Below, in pieces: positions 7,449 to 13,909 of a DNA stretch of 13,927 nt. Made by a program: the position numbers and the translations under genes. Within the stretch, counting starts at the first letter, position 1. Every line of letters starts with the position of its first letter. The DNA lies in NCBI GenBank assembly GCA_903921605.1, contig CAIXQV010000413.1, positions 1 to 13,927 of the forward strand. Reading direction: 5' to 3'. The notes under the pieces are model-generated. The model searched no databases and was not told the origin of the DNA. It saw nothing but the letters and a program-made list of their open reading frames with translations. Source of the stretch: an uncultured Planctomycetaceae bacterium (GTDB lineage: Bacteria > Planctomycetota > Planctomycetia > Planctomycetales > Planctomycetaceae).

Positions 7449-9080
7449 TCAGGCCGCTCGCCGTCCTTCGTTGGCAGTGCCACCGGCATTCCTCGATCGC
7501 GGTACCGACGCATTGCCCGGAGTTGTTTCAGCTAAAGTATCAACACGGTTACCGGGCGATGGAGTCATCGGGATTGTTGGTTCCTGCTCGTTCAGCCACG
7601 CAGAGAGAACATTCGCGACGATCTCCGGATTAGCTTTCGCCTGTTCCGACAACGCCGCAAGTCGACGAGCATCAGCCAGTGGGATTCCTGGTCCGACAGT
7701 TTCCGTGATCACAATCGGCTTCATACGTTTCATCAGCATCATCCCGATGAGGAACGCCAGAGTCGCTGCAAGTCCCAGCGAGACGGACTGAATCAACGGC
7801 TGCCACTGCTGCCAGTTGAATCCAGGTGTAGCCGGGACTTCAACCTCTTCTGGTGCCAAAGGTGCCAGGACCACTTCGATCACATCCAGCCGTTCGTCCT
7901 GAATCCCCACTGCATTTCGCACAATCTTTTCGATCTGTTGCTGATCCAGAGTTAGTGCTGTGGAAGGATCTGCAGCTCCCCCGGCCGGCGGTGCCAGAGA
8001 ACTGATATCAACGATGGCCGCTACGGACAGTCGTGTAATCGTGCCCGGGTTCTTGGTGACAACTTCTTCTGTCTTGGAATTCTCATAAGTCGTCTCGACC
8101 TGTGAATTCTCGTACTTTCCATTGCCATTGGTTCGTGAGTTCGGGTCTGTCGGGATATTTGAGCCCGTACCGGCAATTCCCATCGCGGGTGCAGGTGCCG
8201 AGTCATTCTTACTGTCAAGGACTTTCTCCTGAGTCTTCACGTTCGACTCAGGATCATAGACATCCTTCTTCTGAGTCATTGTGTCAAAGTCAATCTCCGC
8301 AGTAATCTGCACGATGGCTCGCACGCCGTTTATTTGACGCAGCAGGGTTTCCGCTTTGTTTGCCAGAGAAGCCTCAACTTTCTGACGATACATCAACTGC
8401 ATATCAAGATCTGAGTTGAGTCCTTTCGTCGCGCTGAATTGGCGTCCGTTGGTGTCAGAGAGAGCAATGTTGCTTTCATCAAGGCCGGGAACAGAATTCG
8501 CAACGACGGTGATGATCGTCTGTGCTGTCGGGCTGGAGATGGAATCGCCTCGAATGGGTTCAATGACAACCGCGGCCGTGACTGGTGACTGCTCAATCGA
8601 GAACGGCGATTGATCAGGTCGGCTGATGGTGACGGTAGCCTCGCGAATTCCCTTAATCTGCTTGATTGCCTTCGCAATTCGTCGTTCCAAATCCTTGCGG
8701 CGACGATCTTCTTCAGTCCGCGGTGATTCGAAGAGACTGGGCCCGATCGATGATGCAGGCTCCTCTTCCGGGTTGAGCTGCCCCGCCAGAACCTGTCGAG
8801 CTCTGCTGACATCGCCGCGACCAACAGAGACTGCCGAACTGGACAGATTCAATTGATAGGCGATCTTCTCTGTGTCCAAGACGCCAGCGATCTCGATGGA
8901 TCGAGTTGCCGTCAGTTGACTGGCAATCACGATGTATTCCGGTTGCGAAGCCCAGATCAGCGTCCCGGAAACCGCAGCGATACAAGCCAACGCCGCTGCA
9001 ATAAACCCTGCCCGCTGACCAATGGTCCAGCGATTCCACAGAGTCAGCGCTTGTTCCTTGAGTGAGTTCCAGAAGGCCAT
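7449..9080 (-). CDS. fliF: FliF, flagellar MS-ring protein
   Basis: FliF assembles the membrane MS ring on which the rod and switch complex are built. The 543-residue product has the normal layout: a short cytoplasmic start, a first membrane helix (about 24-44), and a periplasmic ring-building region. The latter includes QPEYIVIASQL (46-56), ARQVLAG (94-100), the conserved ELERRIAKAIKQIKGI-like stretch (130-145) and VPGLDESNIALSDTNG (197-212). A second helix follows (about 428-450). The cytoplasmic tail ADARRLAALSEQAKANPEIVANVLSAWLNE (470-499) is the FliG-binding motif. It is presented here in pieces: ADARRLAALSE, then NPEIVANVLSAWLNE. The stretch between 290 and 340 is Ser/Asn/Gly-rich, as is common. 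The ATG at 9080 has GGGAG seven bases upstream. It is shorter at the tail than many FliF proteins. Confidence 0.96.
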   Translation of the reverse strand: MAFWNSLKEQALTLWNRWTIGQRAGFIAAALACIAAVSGTLIWASQPEYIVIASQLTATRSIEIAGVLDTEKIAYQLNLSSSAVSVGRGDVSRARQVLAGQLNPEEEPASSIGPSLFESPRTEEDRRRKDLERRIAKAIKQIKGIREATVTISRPDQSPFSIEQSPVTAAVVIEPIRGDSISSPTAQTIITVVANSVPGLDESNIALSDTNGRQFSATKGLNSDLDMQLMYRQKVEASLANKAETLLRQINGVRAIVQITAEIDFDTMTQKKDVYDPESNVKTQEKVLDSKNDSAPAPAMGIAGTGSNIPTDPNSRTNGNGKYENSQVETTYENSKTEEVVTKNPGTITRLSVAAIVDISSLAPPAGGAADPSTALTLDQQQIEKIVRNAVGIQDERLDVIEVVLAPLAPEEVEVPATPGFNWQQWQPLIQSVSLGLAATLAFLIGMMLMKRMKPIVITETVGPGIPLADARRLAALSEQAKANPEIVANVLSAWLNEQEPTIPMTPSPGNRVDTLAETTPGNASVPRSRNAGGTANEGRRAA

Positions 9081-9145
9081 GAATATTCTCCCGACGTATC
9101 TTTAACAGTGAGCGTTGTCGTATCTGCGATCTAATGAACAGACCG

Positions 9146-9463
9146 CTAGATCTGCATCCTCATCACTTCCTGATACGACGCGATGAGCCGATTTCGAATC
9201 TCCATCATCAGTCGAAATGCCAGGTCTGCTCTCGCCGTCGTCAGCACGACTTCGTGAATACTCTCCGCTTCCCCGGTCACCAGTTGTTTAACGCCCGTAT
9301 CCGCTACCTGTTGCTGCTTGTCAGTCTCTTCTACGATGCCCTTCAGCAGGTCCGTGAAAGGCAGACCTTCGCGTGCCGACCCGTTGTCTTTGATTGACAA
9401 CGGTACAATCGAAGGCGGCGTCTGAGAAAGCCCGTTAGGCCCGTAGAGTGACTGCAATGACAT
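9146..9463 (-). CDS. fliE: FliE, MS-ring to rod adaptor
   Basis: FliE joins the MS ring and export gate to the proximal rod and is among the first proteins exported. The 105-residue product matches the family length (about 104). The C-terminal half carries the family pattern: FTDLLKGIVEETDKQQQ (36-52), a GEAESIHEVVLTTARADLAF stretch (64-83), and the ending RLMMEIRNRLIASYQEVMRM. The ATG shares one base with the flgC stop codon (TGATG), and GAGG lies eight bases upstream, so translation is probably coupled. The 65-base gap to fliF shows no clear regulatory signal. Confidence 0.95.
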   Translation of the reverse strand: MSLQSLYGPNGLSQTPPSIVPLSIKDNGSAREGLPFTDLLKGIVEETDKQQQVADTGVKQLVTGEAESIHEVVLTTARADLAFRLMMEIRNRLIASYQEVMRMQI

Positions 9464-9909
9464 CAGCGGAGACCTCGCAGAAGCGACAGTGACTGCTCGG
9501 CCATCTGTCGGAATGTCTCAAGTGATTTCAGATTCGCCTCGTACGCCCGACTAGCTGTTACCAGATCCACCATCTCGTGCGAAATGTTGACGTTTGGCAT
9601 TTTGACGTATCCGTTCGCATCCGCATGAGGATGGCTCGGATTGTGAACTGACGGTCCTGGTGTCGTGTCTGCAGTGATCCCCACAACCTCGACACCACAA
9701 AGGTCACCCACTTCATTCGCCCCGCCCCCCATCGCGTTCTCCATCGCAGCGGCGAATGTGACCTGCTTCCGCTGATATGGCCCGCCTTCCGGGGTCATCG
9801 TTGAATCAATATTCGCAATGTTGTTGGCCGCGATTTCCATTCGCAGCCGCTCTCCAGTCAGCCCGGACGCGCTGATCTCCATGCCCGACAGAATCTTACC
9901 AAATGCCAT
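9463..9909 (-). CDS. flgC: FlgC, flagellar proximal rod protein
   Basis: FlgC is a proximal rod subunit exported through the flagellar type III system. From the ATG at 9909 the product has 148 residues (E. coli about 134). The N-terminus has the basal-body rod motif (MEISASGLTGERLRMEIAAN, then NIANIDSTMTPEGGPYQRK), and the C-terminus has HEMVDLVTASRAYEANLKSL, the standard FlgC ending that packs into a coiled coil. There is no signal peptide, as expected for this export route. A GTG directly precedes the ATG, but the perfect AGGAGG at 9916-9921 is six bases from the ATG, which decides the start. It follows flgB by 36 bases and overlaps fliE by one. Confidence 0.96.
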   Translation of the reverse strand: MAFGKILSGMEISASGLTGERLRMEIAANNIANIDSTMTPEGGPYQRKQVTFAAAMENAMGGGANEVGDLCGVEVVGITADTTPGPSVHNPSHPHADANGYVKMPNVNISHEMVDLVTASRAYEANLKSLETFRQMAEQSLSLLRGLR

Positions 9910-9915
9910 CACACG

Positions 9916-9921
9916 CCTCCT
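9916..9921 (-). promoter_or_regulatory. Strong ribosome binding site of flgC
   Basis: AGGAGG on the minus strand lies six bases before the ATG at 9909. It is the only perfect Shine-Dalgarno sequence I find in the operon, and it selects the ATG over the adjacent GTG at 9912. Rod protein FlgC may therefore be made in high amount. Confidence 0.85.
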
Positions 9922-9945
9922 TTCATTTCAATCAGCCGCGGTCGC

Positions 9946-10296
9946 TTATGATCCCTCAATCGCCAGTCGCATTCTTTCGAGATGGCTTCCCAGCAACTGC
10001 ACGTAAGTTTGCTGCAGCATGGCGTTCTTGTTCATCTGTCCAATTTCCCGATCCACGTCGACGTTATTGCCGTCCGCTTTTGTCTTGAGTCCGGGCGTCT
10101 CCACAATCTCCGGAGAGGCCTCCCTGAAGCCATGCCCCTGCAGTTCCTGAGCAAGCTGCGTCTCGAATTCAACATCCATGCGACGGTAGTTAGGAGTCGT
10201 CACGTTCGTCAGGTTATTGGCGATCACGCGCTGTCGCATTTCCGACGCTTCGATCAATCGCCCCAGCAAGTCAAATTGAGAATTAATGGACTGCAT
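9946..10296 (-). CDS. flgB: FlgB, flagellar proximal rod protein
   Basis: FlgB is a proximal rod subunit and the first gene of this operon. The frame is open up to 10443, but the conserved protein starts at MQSINSQFDLLGRLIEASEM, and GGAGG lies seven bases before the ATG at 10296, so I use that start. This gives 116 residues, a little shorter than the usual 130-138. The rod motif ANNLTNVTTPNYRRMDVEFE (about 26-45) is clear, and the C-terminal NKNAMLQQTYVQLLGSHLER matches the family's final helix. A sigma-54 type promoter lies about 180 bases upstream of the start codon, leaving a leader of roughly 165 bases. Confidence 0.95.
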   Translation of the reverse strand: MQSINSQFDLLGRLIEASEMRQRVIANNLTNVTTPNYRRMDVEFETQLAQELQGHGFREASPEIVETPGLKTKADGNNVDVDREIGQMNKNAMLQQTYVQLLGSHLERMRLAIEGS

Positions 10297-10355
10297 GATG
10301 AACCCTCCACGTCGGGTCGGTGAACCAGTCAACCGTGAAGTCTTCTGGAACGCTC

Positions 10356-10368
10356 CGGAATCATTCCG
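10356..10368. promoter_or_regulatory. 13-bp palindrome in the flgB leader
   Basis: CGGAAT-C-ATTCCG is perfectly symmetric around base 10362. It lies in the presumed untranslated leader of the flagellar operon, about 60 bases before the flgB ATG. Its core decamer GGAATCATTC is repeated at 10501-10510 on the other side of the sigma-54 promoter. It could be an operator for a dimeric regulator or a small RNA hairpin; neither is shown. Confidence 0.4.
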
Positions 10369-10472
10369 AAGCCCCATAGAAAGACCTGACTGGATCGGCA
10401 TCGGCATGACCGGGGTGATCGCTACAATCAGAACATCCGGCAAAGTTTATCTGGCTTACCAATTCCCGAATC

Positions 10473-10487
10473 GCAAGGGTGGTGCCA
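10473..10487 (-). promoter_or_regulatory. Sigma-54 (RpoN) -24/-12 promoter of the flagellar operon
   Basis: The minus strand reads TGGCACCACCCTTGC. This is TGGCAC, five bases, TTGC, exactly the known RpoN consensus, with the GG and GC doublets ten bases apart. Only the base after TTGC (G rather than A/T) departs from it. It points toward flgB, and transcription would start near 10461. RpoN needs an AAA+ enhancer-binding activator, and sigma-54 control of early or middle flagellar genes is well known in other phyla such as Campylobacter, Pseudomonas, Vibrio and Caulobacter. Confidence 0.8.
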
Positions 10488-10524
10488 CTGCAGACTGAAG
10501 GGAATCATTCACAGCAACAGGCTT

Positions 10525-10545
10525 TCACCTGAGCTTTGCAGGTGA
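10525..10545. promoter_or_regulatory. Inverted repeat, candidate activator site upstream of sigma-54 promoter
   Basis: TCACCTG (10525-10531) and CAGGTGA (10539-10545) are perfect inverse complements separated by seven bases. An outer pair, AACAG (10516-10520) and CTGTT (10548-10552), extends the symmetry with a 4/2 internal loop. The centre lies near -74 relative to the predicted flgB transcript start, a plausible place for an enhancer-binding protein dimer. It could instead serve murQ, 180 bases downstream on the other side, or form a hairpin in a murQ leader. Confidence 0.45.
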
Positions 10546-10725
10546 TTCTGTTCCTGAGAGCGCATCCACGGGGCTGCCCTTCCTCCAGAGTTCGAACGGT
10601 ATCTGCGTTAAACGAATGAGGCTGTTTGGCCAATAATTCAACATCTCGCCAGTGCCATTCCGTTCCCAAAGATGTATGGTTCTGTCTGAATTCCCATCGC
10701 CCCAGAACTTCCTTCGAGCCCTCTC

Positions 10726-11640
10726 ATGCAGGTTCCGCTTCCTCCCGCTGCTTCTACAGAAGCTCGCAACAATGCATCTATGTCCATCGACAGCTTGTCC
10801 GCGCTGGAGATTGTGCAGCTCATGAATCAGGAGGACGCTCGAGTCGCCGCTGCGGTGGCCACGGAATCGACAGCGATCGCACAAGCCGTTGACCTCATCG
10901 CGCAACGCTTCCGCGCAGGAGGACGTCTCATCTACATGGGCGCGGGAACATCGGGCCGACTGGGCGTTCTCGACGCCAGTGAATGTCCGCCAACATTCAG
11001 CGTAAAGCCCGGTATGGTGATCGGGTTAATTGCCGGTGGCAAGGCGGCGTTGACGTCTGCGATTGAAGGAGCTGAAGATCGTCGTGATGAAGGAGCGTCG
11101 GATCTTCAGCAAATGGGATTAACAGCTAACGATGTGGTGATGGGAATTGCGTCCAGTGGCCGAACGCCCTACGTCATCGGCGGACTCGAGTACGCTCGCA
11201 GTGTCAGAGCTTCGACAATTGGCTTTGCCTGTAATGCCGGCTCAGCACTGATTCCGCTGTCCGACATCATGATCGCACCGATCGTAGGCCCCGAAGTTGT
11301 GACCGGCTCAACTCGACTCAAGGCCGGAACGGCGACGAAAATGGTCCTCAACATGTTGACCACCGGCGCGATGGTGCTGATTGGAAAAACGTACGGCAAT
11401 CTCATGGTGGATCTGACAGCCACCAATGAAAAGTTAAAGGATCGTTCACAGCGCATCGTTTCAGAACTGACAGGACTCACGGCCAGCGCTGCTGGGGAAC
11501 TTCTCGGTCGTTGCGATGGACAGGTGAAGACCGCAATTGTCGCTCACCAGAGGCAAATGACTCCCGATGAGGCTCGCGAAGTGCTGACGCATCATTCCCA
11601 GCATCTGCGACGAGCCCTTGAATCTCTCACATCGAAATGA
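10726..11640 (+). CDS. murQ: MurQ, N-acetylmuramic acid 6-phosphate etherase
   Basis: MurQ (EC 4.2.1.126) removes D-lactate from N-acetylmuramate 6-phosphate to give N-acetylglucosamine 6-phosphate, a cytoplasmic step of peptidoglycan recycling. The 304-residue product is full length. The N-terminus has the family's STEARNNAS (10-18) and LSALEIVQLMNQED (24-37). The SIS sugar-phosphate site is at 70-91, with MGAGTSGRLGVLDASECPPT and the catalytic-type Glu86. A second Glu117 in AIEGAED keeps the spacing reported for the E. coli pair. The segments IASSGRTPYVIGGLEYAR, VGPEVVTGSTRLKAGTATK and YGNLMVDLTATNEKL are diagnostic. The start is taken at the ATG at 10726 because STEARN lies just after it; no Shine-Dalgarno is seen. 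The ABC ATPase gene follows on the same strand after 133 bases. No kinase for MurNAc is in the window. Confidence 0.97.
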   Translation: MQVPLPPAASTEARNNASMSIDSLSALEIVQLMNQEDARVAAAVATESTAIAQAVDLIAQRFRAGGRLIYMGAGTSGRLGVLDASECPPTFSVKPGMVIGLIAGGKAALTSAIEGAEDRRDEGASDLQQMGLTANDVVMGIASSGRTPYVIGGLEYARSVRASTIGFACNAGSALIPLSDIMIAPIVGPEVVTGSTRLKAGTATKMVLNMLTTGAMVLIGKTYGNLMVDLTATNEKLKDRSQRIVSELTGLTASAAGELLGRCDGQVKTAIVAHQRQMTPDEAREVLTHHSQHLRRALESLTSK

Positions 11641-11714
11641 CCTGGCATCTCGGCGGCCCCGATTGGCGTTCTGTGCGTGCGATTTCTGGTCCAGCATTAA
11701 CAATGTTCGTTAAG

Positions 11715-11739
11715 GCCAGCGTCCAGTACACCTGCTGGC
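11715..11739 (+). other. Weak hairpin between murQ and the ABC ATPase gene
   Basis: GCCAGC (11715-11720) and GCTGGC (11734-11739) can pair around a 13-base loop; one wobble and one more pair extend the stem slightly. No run of T follows, so it is not a typical intrinsic terminator, and the two genes could still be cotranscribed. Apart from it and a short TTAAC/GTTAA symmetry near 11697-11713, the 133-base gap shows nothing. Confidence 0.25.
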
Positions 11740-11773
11740 TTCTCAGCCGGATTCCAGCTTTAATGTTCTCATC

Positions 11774-13243
11774 ATGCTCGAGTTGCAAAACATCAGTAAA
11801 TCATTTCCCGGCGTGCAGGCGCTGAGTGATGTTTCATTGACACTGGGACCCGGTGAAATCCGGGCGTTAATGGGCGAGAACGGAGCTGGGAAGAGTACGC
11901 TCATTCGTTTGCTGGCCGGGGCTCATCAGCCGGATTCCGGCACGATCAGCATCGACGGCCATGAAGTCCGGATGCAGCGGCCGCTGGATGCGATTCAGGC
12001 CGGTATCGGAGTCATCTATCAGGAACTGACTCTCCTGCCAGCCTTAAATGCCGTCGACAACATGTTCCTGGGACGTGATCGTGGTCACTTCTGGATTCCT
12101 CGTCGTCAGGAGCAACAAAGGGCCGCCGCAATCTTTAAACGAATGGGCGTTGAGATTCCTCTGGATGTCCCTGTCGGCCAACTCTCTGTCGCCCAGCAAC
12201 AGTTGATCGAGATTGCCCGCGTGCTGGCTCATGACGTGCGCATCCTGATCATGGATGAACCATCAGCCGCCCTGACGCCTCCGGAGGTGGCTGGACTGTT
12301 TGCGTTGCTGCGAGATCTGAAGTCTCAGGGCATTGGGATCATCTACATCAGTCATCGGCTGGAGGAGATTTTTCAGCTTGCTGACTCTGTGACCGTCCTG
12401 CGAGACGGCCGACATGTGGCCAATTGTCTTGTGGCGGAACTAACTCGCAGCCGCCTGATTGAACTGATGGTTGGACGCGTCCTCGTGCGGGAGTTCCAAC
12501 GCTCGCAGGCGGTGACGGGATCGACGGTTCTGGAAGTATCCGGGCTTAGTCGAGATAACGCGGTCAAGAACATTTCCTTTCAGATTCGCAGCGGCGAAGT
12601 TGTCGGCCTGACGGGTCTTGTCGGCGCTGGTCGGACGGAAACAGCTCGCTTGATCTTTGGCGCCGATCAAAAAACATCCGGAACCATTCGTGTCGACGGG
12701 CAGACCATCCATGTGAAATCTCCTGGCGATGCGATCGATGCCGGGATCTGCCTGTTGACAGAAGATCGAAAATCTCAGGGCTTGGTCCCCGCTCGCAGCG
12801 TCCGCGAGAACTTTTCTCTTGCCAGCCTGATGCGACTCCAAACCGGCGGTCTCATTCGACAGCACGAAGAGTCATCAGCGTTTGCTTCTTATGTGGAACG
12901 ACTCAACATCCGCATTTCCAGTCAGGAGCAGCTCATTAGTCACTTGTCAGGTGGCAACCAGCAGAAGGTCTTGCTGGCACGCTGGCTCTTTCGCAACACG
13001 AAGGTATTTCTGCTTGATGAACCTACTCGCGGCGTCGACATCGGCGCCAAACAGGAAATTTATCAACTGATCGCCGACCTGGCTCAGCAGGGAAAAGCCG
13101 TGCTGCTGATCAGTTCCGAACTGCCTGAAATTCTAAGTCTCTCTGATCGAATCCTTGTGATGCGCCACGGTGGCATCTCCGGTGAAATCCAGAATGGTCC
13201 CGGTGTTACTCAGGAAGAGATCATGGAACTTGCGACAGCGTGA
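11774..13243 (+). CDS. Sugar ABC importer ATPase, RbsA/MglA type (two fused domains)
   Basis: This cytoplasmic protein would power uptake of a sugar by an RbsA/MglA (CUT2) family importer. Its 489 residues contain two nucleotide-binding domains. Domain 1 has Walker A GENGAGKST (34-42), the Q-loop in YQELTLLPALNAVDNMFLG (82-100), the signature LSVAQQQ (137-143), Walker B ILIMDEPSAAL (157-167) and the switch histidine in ISHRLEE (192-198). Domain 2 has a degenerate Walker A, GLVGAGRTE (281-289), typical of this family, with LTEDRKSQGL (328-337), the intact signature LSGGNQQK (391-398) and Walker B FLLDEPTRGVD (412-422). The ATG at 11774 gives the usual MLELQNISKSFPGV start, without a Shine-Dalgarno. 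Normally a permease and a binding-protein gene adjoin; neither is present here on either side. Substrate is unknown; the murQ neighbour hints at an amino sugar. Confidence 0.93.
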   Translation: MLELQNISKSFPGVQALSDVSLTLGPGEIRALMGENGAGKSTLIRLLAGAHQPDSGTISIDGHEVRMQRPLDAIQAGIGVIYQELTLLPALNAVDNMFLGRDRGHFWIPRRQEQQRAAAIFKRMGVEIPLDVPVGQLSVAQQQLIEIARVLAHDVRILIMDEPSAALTPPEVAGLFALLRDLKSQGIGIIYISHRLEEIFQLADSVTVLRDGRHVANCLVAELTRSRLIELMVGRVLVREFQRSQAVTGSTVLEVSGLSRDNAVKNISFQIRSGEVVGLTGLVGAGRTETARLIFGADQKTSGTIRVDGQTIHVKSPGDAIDAGICLLTEDRKSQGLVPARSVRENFSLASLMRLQTGGLIRQHEESSAFASYVERLNIRISSQEQLISHLSGGNQQKVLLARWLFRNTKVFLLDEPTRGVDIGAKQEIYQLIADLAQQGKAVLLISSELPEILSLSDRILVMRHGGISGEIQNGPGVTQEEIMELATA

Positions 13244-13267
13244 TGTCACTGCTCGCCGTCATTGCGA

Positions 13268-13298
13268 TTTATCCGTGTTCATCTGCGTTCATCTGTGG
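13268..13298. repeat. Short intergenic repeat with 10-bp units
   Basis: The stretch holds GTGTTCATCT (13275-13284) and GCGTTCATCT (13285-13294), then the start of a third unit (GTGG), preceded by ATTTATCC. It lies in the 105-base gap between the convergent ABC ATPase gene and the NPYAAP protein gene. From memory, similar ATCCGTGTTCATCTGCGTTC-type sequences recur between genes in many planctomycete, verrucomicrobial and other genomes; I cannot check this here. No terminator hairpin is visible in the gap. Confidence 0.65.
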
Positions 13299-13348
13299 AC
13301 AAAACTCTCTCTCTTCAAGCGCATGGCACGTATAGTCCCCCACACCAG

Positions 13349-13909
13349 TCAACTCAGAAAAACCCCAGCAAGCAAAAGGAGTCCACCAATAAGCAGAATA
13401 ACCAGCAGCACACTCCAGCCTGCAATCGAGGTGGATGCTGTGACCTGCGGAGTACGTCGAACAACCTCGGCATACTCTTCGCTGAAGACAAAGTTGGCAG
13501 CGGGCCGAAGGATGTACCAGAGCGAGACGCCTCCCAGAATCGTACCGACCGGAACGAACAGGATCCAGATTCCGCAGGCGATGGCCGGAGAAACGCGTGC
13601 CGTAAGCTTCAGCCTTCGCAGTTGGAAGCCCGTGTAGATCTGCCAAAACCCGGCGAAGATCACAGCCACCAGAAACAAAGTTCTTAACGATACCCAGACA
13701 CTGCCGCCGGTCCCTGTAAACGCATAAACCGTGGCCAACCCGAAACCAAACGAAACCAGGAAACCACCGAGGATCATCAGACCGGCGATGCTTTTGATGT
13801 TTGATTCACAGTGAATGAACTGCTGCCGGAAGGCAAGATGATCAGCCGGAAGATCGGGCAAGGTCTGTTCTTCCGGAGCGGCATATGGATTAAACGCCGA
13901 AGATTCCAT
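13349..13909 (-). CDS. Small four-helix membrane protein with N-terminal NPYAAP motif
   Basis: I do not recognise a function. The 186-residue product starts MESSAFNPYAAPEEQ. Short NPYxAP motifs near the N-terminus are frequent in planctomycete membrane proteins of unknown role. A linker follows with FRQQFIHCESNIKSIAGLMI (28-47), which recalls a conserved segment ahead of the first helix in such proteins. Four hydrophobic segments follow, at about 41-63, 74-96, 107-134 and 163-184. There is no signal peptide before the first helix and no catalytic motif. The first ATG after the upstream stop is used; it has no evident ribosome binding site. It converges with the ABC ATPase gene and is probably not part of either operon. 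Confidence 0.8.
   Translation of the reverse strand: MESSAFNPYAAPEEQTLPDLPADHLAFRQQFIHCESNIKSIAGLMILGGFLVSFGFGLATVYAFTGTGGSVWVSLRTLFLVAVIFAGFWQIYTGFQLRRLKLTARVSPAIACGIWILFVPVGTILGGVSLWYILRPAANFVFSEEYAEVVRRTPQVTASTSIAGWSVLLVILLIGGLLLLAGVFLS

Larger units (their letters stand above)
10297..10725. other. Divergent control region between flgB and murQ
   Basis: This 429-base gap separates the minus-strand flagellar operon from the plus-strand murQ. I find no convincing gene: the open frames here lack homology-like features and ribosome binding sites. It holds a sigma-54 promoter for flgB (10473-10487), an inverted repeat (10525-10545), a 13-base palindrome (10356-10368), and a repeated decamer GGAATCATTC (10357-10366 and 10501-10510). 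For murQ, which reads the other way, I see no convincing -35/-10 pair. Confidence 0.8.

Noticed and set aside
10297..10443. N-terminal extension of FlgB of 49 residues
   Set aside because: The family N-terminus begins at the ATG at 10296, which has a good GGAGG site; the extension would occupy the leader after the sigma-54 start.
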